Shown here in pieces: positions 44,201 through 53,358 of a stretch of DNA of 64,000 nucleotides; within the stretch, counting starts at the first letter, position 1, and each line of letters begins with the position of its first letter. A model generated the notes under the pieces. The model was given only the letters and a program-made list of their open reading frames with translations, made no database searches and was not told where the DNA came from. The stretch lies in contig NC_135232.1 in assembly GCF_051348905.1 (NCBI RefSeq), positions 832,299,388-832,363,387 on the forward strand. Direction: 5' to 3'. This DNA comes from Ranitomeya variabilis. Its lineage: Eukaryota > Chordata > Amphibia > Anura > Dendrobatidae. The translations under genes and the position numbers were made by a program.

Positions 44201-45307
44201 AGATTGCAGCCATGGCAATCCCAGCACCAAAACATCATGTAGATTATACAGCACCAGAAAGCGAATAACCTCCTGGTGATCCGGATTAACACGCATAGTC
44301 ACTTGTGTCCAGTATTGTGGTTTATTACTAGCCAATGGGGTGGAGTCAATCCCTTTCAGAGGTATCGGAGCCTCCAGTGGCTCCAAATCATACCCACAGC
44401 GTTTGGCAAAGGACCAATCCATAAGACTCAAAGCAGCGCCAGAGTCGACATAGGCGTCCGCGGTAATAGATGACAAAGAACAAATCAGGGTCACAGATAG
44501 AATAAACTTAGACTGTAAAGTGCTAATTGAAACAGACTTGTCAGGCTTCTTAGTACGCTTAAAGCATGCTGATATAACATGAGTTGAATCACCACAATAG
44601 AAGCACAACCCATTTTTTCGTCTAAAATTCTGCCGCTCGCTTCTGGACATAATTCTATCACATTGCATATTTTCTGGCGTTTTCTCAGTAGACACCGCCA
44701 AATGGTGCACAGGTTTGCGCTCCCGCAGACGCCTATCGATCTGAATAGCCATCGTCATGGACTCATTCAGACTCGCAGGCACAGGGAACCCCACCATAAC
44801 ATCTTTAATGGCATCAGAGAGACCTTCTCTGAAAATCGCCGCCAGGGCGCACTCATTCCACTGAGTAAGCACAGACCATTTGCGGAATTTTTGGCAGTAT
44901 ATTTCAGCTTCATCTTGCCCCTGAGACAAGGACATTAAGGCCTTTTCCGCCTGAAGCTCTAAATGAGGTTCCTCATAAAGCAACCCCAAGGCCAGAAAAA
45001 ATGCATCCACATTGAGCAACGCAGGATCCCCTGGTGCCAATGCAAAAGCCCAGTCTTGAGGGTCGCCCCGGAGCAAGGAAATTACAATCCTGACCTGCTG
45101 TGCAGGGTCTCCGGCAGAGCGAGACTTCAGGGACAAAAACAATTTGCAATTATTTTTAAAATTTTGAAAGTGAGATCTATTCCCCGAGAAGAATTTAGGC
45201 AAAGGAATTCTAGGCTCAGACATAGGTGCATGAACAACAAAATCTTGCAAATTTTGTACCTTTGTGGCGAGATTATTCAAACCTGTAGCTACACTCTGAA
45301 GATCCAT
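41258..45307 (-). CDS. Gypsy D gag-pol polyprotein
   Basis: The frame is open from 45406, but the likely start is the ATG at 45305-45307 (MDLQSVATGLNNLATKV), which lines up with the gag starts of C and E. Domains in order: gag, CCHC knuckle (CFYCGDSTHVISAC), aspartic protease-like region (DSGAAL), reverse transcriptase (YLDDILIF), RNase H (LTDHKNL), integrase with zinc-binding and catalytic domains (HPQTNGQTE), and a C-terminal chromodomain (YLVKWKGYGQEDNSW). The layout is that of vertebrate chromoviruses of the Sushi-like group. Gag and pol share one frame. No break was seen. Confidence 0.93.
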   Translation of the reverse strand: MDLQSVATGLNNLATKVQNLQDFVVHAPMSEPRIPLPKFFSGNRSHFQNFKNNCKLFLSLKSRSAGDPAQQVRIVISLLRGDPQDWAFALAPGDPALLNVDAFFLALGLLYEEPHLELQAEKALMSLSQGQDEAEIYCQKFRKWSVLTQWNECALAAIFREGLSDAIKDVMVGFPVPASLNESMTMAIQIDRRLRERKPVHHLAVSTEKTPENMQCDRIMSRSERQNFRRKNGLCFYCGDSTHVISACFKRTKKPDKSVSISTLQSKFILSVTLICSLSSITADAYVDSGAALSLMDWSFAKRCGYDLEPLEAPIPLKGIDSTPLASNKPQYWTQVTMRVNPDHQEVIRFLVLYNLHDVLVLGLPWLQSHNPVLDWRAMSVLSWGCKGTHGDVPLVSISSSIPSEIPEFLSDFRDVFEEPKVGSLPPHRECDCAIDLIPGSKYPKGRLFNLSVPEHAAMREYIKESLEKGHIRPSSSPLGAVFFFVSKKDGSLRPCIDYRLLNKITVKYQYPLPLLTDLFARIKGAKWFSKIDLRGAYNLVRIKQGDEWKTAFNTPEGHFEYLVMPFGLSNAPSVFQSFMHDIFRDYLNKFMIVYLDDILIFSDDWDSHVQQVRRVFQVLRSNSLCVKGSKCVFGVQKISFLGYIFSPSSIEMDPVKVQAIGDWTQPSSLKSLQKFLGFANFYRRFIAGFSDVVKPLTDLTKKGADVADWSPDAVEAFRELKRRFSSAPVLRQPDVALPFQVEVDASEIGAGVVLSQRSSDCSVMRPCAFFSRKFSPAERNYDIGNRELLAMKWAFEEWRHWLEGARHQVVVLTDHKNLIYLESARRLNPRQARWSLFFSRFNFVVSYLPGSKNVKADALSRSFEPDSPGNSEPTGILKDGVILSAVSPDLRRALQEFQADRPDRCPPGRLFVPDDWTSRVISEVHSSALAGHPGIFGTRDLVARSFWWPSLSRDVRGFVQSCDVCARAKPCCSRASGLLLPLPIPKRPWMHISMDFISDLPVSQKMSVIWVVCDRFSKMVHLVPLPKLPSSSELVPLFFQNVVRLHGIPENIVSDRGTQFVSRFWRAFCARMGIDLSFSSAFHPQTNGQTEWTNQTLETYLRCFVSADQDDWVAFLPLAEFALNNRASSATLVSPFFCNLGFHPRFSSGQVESSDCPGVDAVVERLHQIWGQVVDNLKLSQEKTQLFANRRRRVGPRLCVGDLVWLSSRFVPMRVSSPKFKPRFIGPYKILEILNPVSFRLDLPASFSIHNVFHRSLLRRYEVPVVPSVEPPAPVLVEGELEYVVEKILDSRVSRRRLQYLVKWKGYGQEDNSWVTASDVHASDLVRAFHRAHPDRPGGSGEGSVPPP

Positions 45308-45507
45308 TTGAAACAGGTGAACACAGAGCCATTCAAGGTTTAGAAGGAGAGAAAGAGAGGAAGGCTGCAGTATAAGCAGACTAGCAAGTGATTCAATTAA
45401 GAGCACACTCAGAACTAGAGGAAAAAAAAAAAAAAAAAATTGTAGCAGACTTCTTTTTTCTCTCCTTTCTCAGCCAGTAATTTAACCCTTTTTTGGGCCG
45501 GTCAAAC

Positions 45508-46236
45508 TGTCATGATTCTCAATGGCGAGAGAACATAGCCCAGCATATATGAGAACTAGCTCTTGGAAGATGGAAACTATACTGACCATGAACTAAACCT
45601 GCCGCACAACTAGAAGTGGCCGGGTAGCATGCCTACGTTTTTTAACCCTAGATGCCCAGCGCCAGCCGGAGAACTACCTAATCCTAGCAGAGGAAAAGAC
45701 AGTCCTGGCTCACCTCTAGAGAAATTTTCCCAAAAGGCAGACAGAGGCCCCCACATATATTGGTGGTGATTTTAGAAGAAATGACAAACGTAGTAAGAAA
45801 ATAGGTTTAGCAAAATCGAGGTCCGCTTTCTAGATAGCAGGAAGACAGAAAGGACACTTTCATGGTCAGCAGAAAACCCTATCAAAACACCATCCAGAAA
45901 TTCCTTTAAGACTCTAGCATTAACTCATAACACCAGAGTGGCAATTTCCGATCACAAGAGCTTTCCAGACACAGTAACGAAACAGCAGCTGTGAACAGGA
46001 ACAAAATGCAAAAACACACAAGGACAAAAGTCCAACTTAGCTGGGAGTTGTCTAGTAGCAGGAACAAGCACAGAAGGCTTCTGATTACATTGTTGACCGG
46101 CAAGAAACTGACAGAGGAGCAAGGTTATATAGCGACTCCCACATCCTGATAGGAGCAGGTGAACAGAGGGGATGATGCACACAAGTTCAATTCCACAAGT
46201 GGCCACCGGGGGAGCCCAGAATCCAATTTCACAACA
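45508..46236 (-). repeat. Gypsy D 5' LTR
   Basis: 729 bp, apparently identical to 40519-41247. On the minus strand it is followed by GTTTGACCGGCCCAAAAAAG, the leader. I could not assign its primer tRNA. Confidence 0.94.
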
Positions 46237-46242
46237 GGCGAC

Positions 46243-47593
46243 CCTCAGAATTGGGCATTTGCATTGGCACCAGGGGATCCTGCATTGCTCAGTGTGGATG
46301 CGTTTTTTCTGGCATTGGGATTGCTCTATGAGGAACCCAACCTGGAGATTCAGGCTGAAAAGGCTTTGTTAGCCCTCTCTCAGGGGCATGATGAAGCGGA
46401 AATATATTGTCAAAAATTTCGGAAATGGTCGGTGCTTACTCAGTGGAATGAGTGCGCCCTGGCTGCAAACTTCAGAAATGGTCTTTCTAAGGCCATTAAG
46501 GATATTATGGTGGGGTTCGCTATGCCTACAGGTCTGAATGAGTCTATGGCTATGGCCATTCAGATTGATCGGCGTTTACGGGAGCGCAAACCCGTGCACC
46601 AGTTGGCGGTGTCTTCTGAACAGGCACCGGAGACTATGCAATGTGATAGAATTCAGTCCAGAAGTGAACGGCAAAATTATAGGCGGAAAAATGGATTGTG
46701 TTTTTATTGTAGTGATTCAGCTCATGTTATATCAGCATGCTCTAAACGCACAAAAAAGCTTGATAAATCTTTTGCCATTGGTACTCTGCAGCCTAAGTTC
46801 ATTTTGTCTGTGACTCTGATTTTTTCACTGTCTTCCATTTCCGTTGATGCCTATGTGGATTCGGGCGCTGCCCTGAGTCTTATGGATTGGTCATTTGCTA
46901 AACGCTGCGGTTTTAGTCTGGAGCCTCTGGAAGTTCCTATTCCTCTGAAGGGAATTGACTCTACACCATTGGCTATGAATAAACCGCAGTATTGGACACA
47001 AGTGACCATGCGCATGACTCCCGTTCATCAGGAGGTGATTCGCTTCCTTGTACTGTATAATTTACATGATGTACTAGTGCTTGGTCTGCCATGGTTACAA
47101 ACTCATAATCCTGTCCTGGACTGGAAAACAATGTCTGTGTTGAGCTGGGGATGTCAGGGGGTTCATGATGGTGCACCTCCGATTTCAATCGCTTCATCTA
47201 CTCCTTCTGAGATCCCTGAGTTTTTGTCTGACTATAGGGATGTTTTTGAGGAGCCTAAGCTCAATTCGCTCCCTCCTCATAGAGATTGTGACTGTGCTAT
47301 AGAATTGATTCCTGGCAGTAAGTTCCCTAAGGGTCGTTTATTTAATCTGTCACTGCCAAAGCATACTGCTATGCGGAATTATATTAAGGAGTCCTTGGAA
47401 AAGGGACATATTCGTCCATCTTCGTCCCCTCTGGGAGCAGGTTTTTTTTTCGTGGCAAAAAAAGATGGTTCCCTGAGGCCTTGTATAGATTATCGCCTTC
47501 TGAATAAGATTACAGTCAAATATCAGTATCCATTGCCATTATTGACTGATTTGTTTGCTCGCATTAAGGGGGCTAGGTGGTTCACTAAGATAG
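46243..47593 (+). pseudogene. Gypsy C gag-pol, second segment
   Basis: Carries the rest of gag, the CCHC knuckle, the protease-like region and the start of reverse transcriptase of element C. It is bounded on the left by the Gypsy D duplication and on the right by Gypsy E. It is a fossil segment. Confidence 0.9.
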
Positions 47594-48348
47594 TGTTGTG
47601 AATTTGCTTTTTGCTCCCTCTAGTGGTTACTAGTTTTTTGACTCTGGTTTTTCTGTCATTCCTTTTATCCACACCTGGGTCGTTAGTTAGGGGTGTTGCT
47701 ATATAAGCTCCCTGGACCTTCAGTTCAATGCCTGGCAACGTAGTTATCAGAGCTAGTCTGCTGTGCTCTTGTCTACTGATCCTGGTTCCAGTTATATCAG
47801 CTAAGTCTGCCTTTTGCTTTTTGCTATTTGTTTTGGTTTTGTATTTTTGTCCAGCTTGTTCCAAATCTATATCCTGACCTTTTCTGGAAGCTCTAGGGGG
47901 CTGGTGTTCTCCCCCCGGACCGTTAGACGGTTCGGGGGTTCTTGAATTTCCAGTGTGGATTTTGATAGGGTTTTTGTTGACCATATAAGTTACCTTTCTT
48001 TATTCTGCTATCAGTAAGCGGGCCTCTCTGTGCTAAACCTGATTCATTTCTGTGTTTGTCATTTCCTCTTACCTCACCGTCATTATTTGTGGGGGGCTTC
48101 TATCCAGCTTTGGGGTCCCCTTCTCTGGAGGCAAGAAAGGTCTTTGTTTTCCTCTACTAGGGGTAGCTAGATTCTCCGGCTGGCGCGTGTCATCTAGAAT
48201 CAACGTAGGAATGATCCCCGGCTACTTCTAGTGTTGGCGTTAGGAGTAGATATATGGTCAACCCAGTTACCACTGCCCTATGAGCTGGATTTTTGTATTC
48301 TGCAGACTTCCACGTTCCTCTGAGACCCTCGCCATTGGGGTCATAACA
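47594..48348 (+). repeat. Gypsy E 5' LTR
   Basis: 755 bp, TGTTGTGAATTTGC to GGGGTCATAACA, followed by the leader GTTTGCCAGGCCCG. Confidence 0.94.
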
Positions 48349-48473
48349 GTTTGCCAGGCCCGTATTAAATGTTTAATGCATTGCAGAAGAGGGATTATAA
48401 GAAAGAAGATTCTGAGTTTTTTTTTTTTTTTCTTCTTCCCCTTTACCTCAGAGTGGCTATGCTTGCTGCAGAC

Positions 48474-51400
48474 ATGAATGTCCAGACCTTGATTACAAGT
48501 GTGGACCAGCTGGCTACTCGTGTGCAGGGCATACAAGACTATGTTATCAGAAATCCTAGGTCAGAACCTAAAATACCGATTCCTGAACTGTTTTCCGGAG
48601 ACAGGTTTAAGTTTAGGAATTTCGTGAATAATTGTAAATTGTTTTTGTCCCTGAGACCCTGTTCATCTGGAGATTCTGCTCAGCAAGTAAAAATTGTTAT
48701 TTCGTTCTTACGGGGCGACCCTCAGGATTGGGCTTTTTCGCTGGCGCCAGGAGATCCGGCATTGGCTGATCTTGATGCGTTTTTTCTGGCGCTCGGTTTA
48801 CTTTATGAGGAACCCAATCTTGAGATTCAGGCAGAAAAGGCCTTGCTGGCTATGTCTCAGGGGCAGGACGAGGCTGAAGTGTATTGCCAAAAATTTCGGA
48901 AATGGTCCGTGCTGACACATTGGAACGAGTGTGCACTGGCCGCTAATTTTAGAAATGGCCTTTCTGAAGCCATTAAGAATGTTATGGTGGGTTTTCCCAT
49001 TCCCACAGGTCTGAATGATACTATGGCACTGGCTATTCAAATTGACCGGCGGTTGCGGGAGCGCAAAACCGCAAATTCCCTCATGGTGTTGTCTGAACAG
49101 ACACCTAATTCGGTGAAATGTGATAGAAAAACCGCAAATTCCCTCATGGTGTTGTCTGAACAGACACCTGATTTAATGCAATGTGATAGAATCCTGACTA
49201 GAAATGAGCGGAAAATTCATAGACGCCGGAATGGCTTGTGCTACTACTGTGGTGATTCTACACATGTTATCTCAGCATGCTCTAAACGTATAGCTAAGGT
49301 TGTTAGTCCTGTCACCGTTGGTAATTTGCAACCTAAATTTATTCTGTCTGTAACTTTGATTTGCTCACTGTCATCTTATCCTGTCATGGCGTTTGTGGAT
49401 TCAGGTGCTGCCCTGAGTCTCATGGATCTCTCGTTTGCTAGGCGCTGTGGTTTTGCTCTTGAACCATTGGAAAATCCTATTCCTCTTAGGGGTATTGATG
49501 CTACACCATTGGCAGCAAATAAACCGCAGTATTGGACACAGGTTACCATGTGCATGACTCCTGAACACCGCGAGGTGATACGTTTCCTGGTTTTACATAA
49601 AATGCATGATTTGGTTGTTTTAGGGCTGCCATGGTTACAGACCCATAATCCAGTCCTGGACTGGAAGGCTATGTCAGTCTCAAGTTGGGGCTGTCGTGGT
49701 ATTCATGGGGATTCCCTGCCTGTGTCTATTGCTTCTTCTACGCCTTCGGAAGTTCCGGAGTATTTGTCTGATTATCAGGATGTCTTCAGTGAGTCTGAGT
49801 CCAGTGCACTGCCTCCTCATAGGGACTGTGACTGTGCTATAGACTTGATCCCAGGCAGTAAGTTTCCTAAGGGAAGACTGTTTAATCTGTCGGTACCTGA
49901 ACATACCGCTATGCGTTCATATATCAAGGAGTCTCTGGAGAAAGGACATATTCGTCCGTCTTCTTCCCCTCTTGGTGCGGGATTCTTTTTTGTGGCAAAA
50001 AAGGACGGATCTTTGAGACCTTGTATTGATTATCGGCTTTTAAATAAGATCACTGTCAAATTTCAGTATCCTTTACCGCTGTTGTCTGACTTGTTTGCCC
50101 GGATTAAGGGTGCCAAGTGGTTCACCAAGATAGACCTTCGTGGTGCGTACAACCTTGTGCGCATTAAGCAAGGTGATGAATGGAAAACCGCATTCAATAC
50201 GCCCGAAGGTCATTTTGAGTACTTGGTGATCCCTTTTGGGCTCTCCAATGCGCCTTCAGTTTTTCAGTCCTTTATGCATGACATTTTCCGGAAGTATCTG
50301 GATAAATTTTTGATTGTTTATCTGGATGATATTTTGGTTTTTTCTGATAATTGGGATTCGCATGTGGAGCAGGTCAGGTTGGTCTTTAAAATTTTGCGTG
50401 AAAATTCTTTGTTTGTCAAGGGCTCAAAGTGTCTCTTTGGTGTACAGAAGGTTCCCTTTTTGGGGTTCATTTTTTCCCCTTCTGCTGTGGAGATGGACCC
50501 AGTCAAGGTCCGAGCTATTCTTGATTGGACTCAGCCCTCGTCAGTTAAGAGTCTTCAGAAGTTCTTGGGCTTCGCTAACTTCTACCGTCGTTTTATTGCT
50601 AATTTTTCTAGCATTGTGAAACCTTTGACGGATATGACCAAGAAGGGCTCCGATGTAGCTAACTGGGCTCCTGCTGCCGTGGAGGCTTTCCAGGAGTTGA
50701 AACGCCCGTTTACTTCGGCGCCTGTTTTGTGCCAGCCTGACGTCTCACTTCCCTTTCAGGTTGAGGTGGATGCTTCGGAGATTGGGGCAGGGGCCGTTTT
50801 GTCGCAGAGAGGCCCTGGTTGCTCTGTTATGAAGCCTTGTGCCTTTTTCTCTAGGAAGTTTTCGCCTGCCGAGCGAAATTATGATGTGGGCAATCGGGAG
50901 TTGTTGGCCATGAAATGGGCATTTGAGGAGTGGCGTCATTGGCTCGAGGGTGCTAAGCATCGTGTGGTGGTCTTGACTGATCACAAAAATCTGATGTATC
51001 TCGAGTCTGCTAAACGCCTTAATCCGAGACAGGCCCGCTGGTCATTGTTTTTCTCCCGCTTTGATTTTGTTGTCTCGTATTTACCAGGTTCAAAGAATGT
51101 GAAGGCCGATGCTCTTTCTAGGAGCTTTGTGCCTGATGCTCCTGGAGTCGCTGATCCTGTTGGTATTCTTAAAGATGGAGTTATCTTGTCAGCTATTTCT
51201 CCGGATCTGCGACGTGTGTTGCAGAGATTTCAGGCTGATAGGCCTGAGTCTTGTCCACCTGACAGACTGTTTGTCCCGGATAAGTGGACCAGCAGAGTCA
51301 TTTCCGAGGTTCATTCCTCGGTGTTGGCAGGTCACCCGGGAATTTTTGGCACCAGAGATCTGGTGGCCAGGTCCTTTTGGTGGCCTTCCTTGTCAAGGGA

Positions 51401-52586
51401 TGTGCGGTCATTTGTGCAGTCCTGTGGGACTTGTGCTCGAGCTAAGCCTTGCTGTTCTCGTGCCAGCGGTTTGCTCTTGCCCTTGCCTGTCCCGAAGAGA
51501 CCTTGGACACATATCTCCATGGATTTCATTTCTGATCTTCCGCTATCTCAGGGCATGTCCGTTATCTGGGTGATATGTGATCGCTTCTCCAAGATGGTCC
51601 ATTTGGTTCCTTTGCCTAAGCTGCCTTCCTCTTCCGATCTGGTTCCTGTGTTTTTCCAGAACGTGGTTCGTTTGCACGGCATCCCTGAGAATATTGTGTC
51701 AGACAGAGGATCCCAGTTCGTTTCCAGGTTCTGGCGATCCTTTTGTAGTAGGATGGGCATTGATTTGTCGTTTTCGTCTGCTTTCCATCCTCAGACTAAT
51801 GGACAGACGGAGCGAACCAATCAGACTTTGGAGGCTTATTTGAGGTGTTTTGTCTCTGCTGATCAGGACGATTGGGTGACATTCTTGCCGTTGGCTGAGT
51901 TTGCCCTTAATAATCGGGCTAGTTCCGCCACCTTGGTTTCGCCTTTTTTCTGCAACTCTGGTTTCCATCCTCGCTTTTCTTCGGGTCATGTGGAGTCTTC
52001 TGACTGTCCTGGGGTGGATTCTGTGGTGGATAGGTTGCAGCAGATCTGGAATCATGTGGTGGACAACTTGAAGTTGTCACAGGAGAAGGCTCAGCGCTTT
52101 GCCAACCGCCGCCGCGGTGTGGGTCCCCGACTACGCGTTGGGGATTTGGTGTGGCTTTCTTCCCGCTTTGTTCCTATGAAGGTCTCCTCTCCCAAATTTA
52201 AACCTCGTTTTATTGGGCCTTACAAGATATTGGAAATCCTTAATCCTGTATCTTTTCGTCTGGATCTTCCTGTGTCGTTTGCTATTCACAATGTATTTCA
52301 TAGGTCCTTGTTGCGGCGGTACATTGTGCCTGTAGTTCCTTCTGCTGAGCCTCCTGCTCCGGTGTTGGTTGAGGGCGAGTTGGAGTACGTGGTGGAGAAG
52401 ATCTTGGATTCTCGCCTCTCCAGGCGGAGGCTTCAGTACCTGGTCAAGTGGAAGGGCTATGGTCAGGAAGATAATTCCTGGGTGGTCGCCTCTGATGTTC
52501 ATGCGGCCGATTTAGTTCGTGCCTTTCATGCCGCTCATCCTGATCGCCCTGGTGGTCGTGGTGAGGGTTCGGTGACCCCTCACTAA
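48474..52586 (+). CDS. Gypsy E gag-pol polyprotein
   Basis: The frame is open from 48369, but the likely start is 48474 (MNVQTLITSVDQLATRVQG), by agreement with C and D. Domains in order: gag, CCHC knuckle (CYYCGDSTHVISAC), protease-like region (DSGAAL), reverse transcriptase (YLDDILVF), RNase H, integrase (HPQTNGQTE), and a chromodomain (YLVKWKGYGQEDNSW) near the end. The frame stops just before the polypurine tract. No break was seen. It is close to element D in all domains. Confidence 0.93.
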   Translation: MNVQTLITSVDQLATRVQGIQDYVIRNPRSEPKIPIPELFSGDRFKFRNFVNNCKLFLSLRPCSSGDSAQQVKIVISFLRGDPQDWAFSLAPGDPALADLDAFFLALGLLYEEPNLEIQAEKALLAMSQGQDEAEVYCQKFRKWSVLTHWNECALAANFRNGLSEAIKNVMVGFPIPTGLNDTMALAIQIDRRLRERKTANSLMVLSEQTPNSVKCDRKTANSLMVLSEQTPDLMQCDRILTRNERKIHRRRNGLCYYCGDSTHVISACSKRIAKVVSPVTVGNLQPKFILSVTLICSLSSYPVMAFVDSGAALSLMDLSFARRCGFALEPLENPIPLRGIDATPLAANKPQYWTQVTMCMTPEHREVIRFLVLHKMHDLVVLGLPWLQTHNPVLDWKAMSVSSWGCRGIHGDSLPVSIASSTPSEVPEYLSDYQDVFSESESSALPPHRDCDCAIDLIPGSKFPKGRLFNLSVPEHTAMRSYIKESLEKGHIRPSSSPLGAGFFFVAKKDGSLRPCIDYRLLNKITVKFQYPLPLLSDLFARIKGAKWFTKIDLRGAYNLVRIKQGDEWKTAFNTPEGHFEYLVIPFGLSNAPSVFQSFMHDIFRKYLDKFLIVYLDDILVFSDNWDSHVEQVRLVFKILRENSLFVKGSKCLFGVQKVPFLGFIFSPSAVEMDPVKVRAILDWTQPSSVKSLQKFLGFANFYRRFIANFSSIVKPLTDMTKKGSDVANWAPAAVEAFQELKRPFTSAPVLCQPDVSLPFQVEVDASEIGAGAVLSQRGPGCSVMKPCAFFSRKFSPAERNYDVGNRELLAMKWAFEEWRHWLEGAKHRVVVLTDHKNLMYLESAKRLNPRQARWSLFFSRFDFVVSYLPGSKNVKADALSRSFVPDAPGVADPVGILKDGVILSAISPDLRRVLQRFQADRPESCPPDRLFVPDKWTSRVISEVHSSVLAGHPGIFGTRDLVARSFWWPSLSRDVRSFVQSCGTCARAKPCCSRASGLLLPLPVPKRPWTHISMDFISDLPLSQGMSVIWVICDRFSKMVHLVPLPKLPSSSDLVPVFFQNVVRLHGIPENIVSDRGSQFVSRFWRSFCSRMGIDLSFSSAFHPQTNGQTERTNQTLEAYLRCFVSADQDDWVTFLPLAEFALNNRASSATLVSPFFCNSGFHPRFSSGHVESSDCPGVDSVVDRLQQIWNHVVDNLKLSQEKAQRFANRRRGVGPRLRVGDLVWLSSRFVPMKVSSPKFKPRFIGPYKILEILNPVSFRLDLPVSFAIHNVFHRSLLRRYIVPVVPSAEPPAPVLVEGELEYVVEKILDSRLSRRRLQYLVKWKGYGQEDNSWVVASDVHAADLVRAFHAAHPDRPGGRGEGSVTPH

Positions 52587-52598
52587 GGGGGGGGGTAC

Positions 52599-53353
52599 TG
52601 TTGTGAATTTGCTTTTTGCTCCCTCTAGTGGTTACTAGTTTTTTGACTCTGGTTTTTCTGTCATTCCTTTTATCCACACCTGGGTCGTTAGTTAGGGGTG
52701 TTGCTATATAAGCTCCCTGGACCTTCAGTTCAATGCCTGGCAACGTAGTTATCAGAGCTAGTCTGCTGTGCTCTTGTCTACTGATCCTGGTTCCAGTTAT
52801 ATCAGCTAAGTCTGCCTTTTGCTTTTTGCTATTTGTTTTGGTTTTGTATTTTTGTCCAGCTTGTTCCAAATCTATATCCTGACCTTTTCTGGAAGCTCTA
52901 GGGGGCTGGTGTTCTCCCCCCGGACCGTTAGACGGTTCGGGGGTTCTTGAATTTCCAGTGTGGATTTTGATAGGGTTTTTGTTGACCATATAAGTTACCT
53001 TTCTTTATTCTGCTATCAGTAAGCGGGCCTCTCTGTGCTAAACCTGATTCATTTCTGTGTTTGTCATTTCCTCTTACCTCACCGTCATTATTTGTGGGGG
53101 GCTTCTATCCAGCTTTGGGGTCCCCTTCTCTGGAGGCAAGAAAGGTCTTTGTTTTCCTCTACTAGGGGTAGCTAGATTCTCCGGCTGGCGCGTGTCATCT
53201 AGAATCAACGTAGGAATGATCCCCGGCTACTTCTAGTGTTGGCGTTAGGAGTAGATATATGGTCAACCCAGTTACCACTGCCCTATGAGCTGGATTTTTG
53301 TATTCTGCAGACTTCCACGTTCCTCTGAGACCCTCGCCATTGGGGTCATAACA
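52599..53353 (+). repeat. Gypsy E 3' LTR
   Basis: 755 bp, apparently identical to 47594-48348, followed by the GATAG duplication. Confidence 0.94.
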
Positions 53354-53358
53354 GATAG

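Larger units (their letters stand above)
40519..46236 (-). mobile_element. Gypsy element D (chromovirus), looks whole
   Basis: A minus-strand Ty3/Gypsy element with 729-bp LTRs (40519-41247 and 45508-46236) that look identical by eye. GGCGAC flanks both sides (40513-40518 and 46237-46242), a 5-6 bp duplication. The interior has a polypurine tract next to the 3' LTR and a single long gag-pol frame. It lies in the gag region of Gypsy C, so it is younger than C. Identical LTRs point to very recent insertion. Confidence 0.95.
47594..53353 (+). mobile_element. Gypsy element E (chromovirus), looks whole
   Basis: A plus-strand Ty3/Gypsy element with 755-bp LTRs (47594-48348 and 52599-53353) that look identical by eye. 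GATAG flanks both sides (47589-47593 and 53354-53358), an exact 5-bp duplication. The interior holds one long gag-pol frame and a polypurine tract (AAGGGGGGGGGTAC) before the 3' LTR. It lies in the reverse transcriptase region of Gypsy C. It is recent by LTR identity. Confidence 0.95.
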
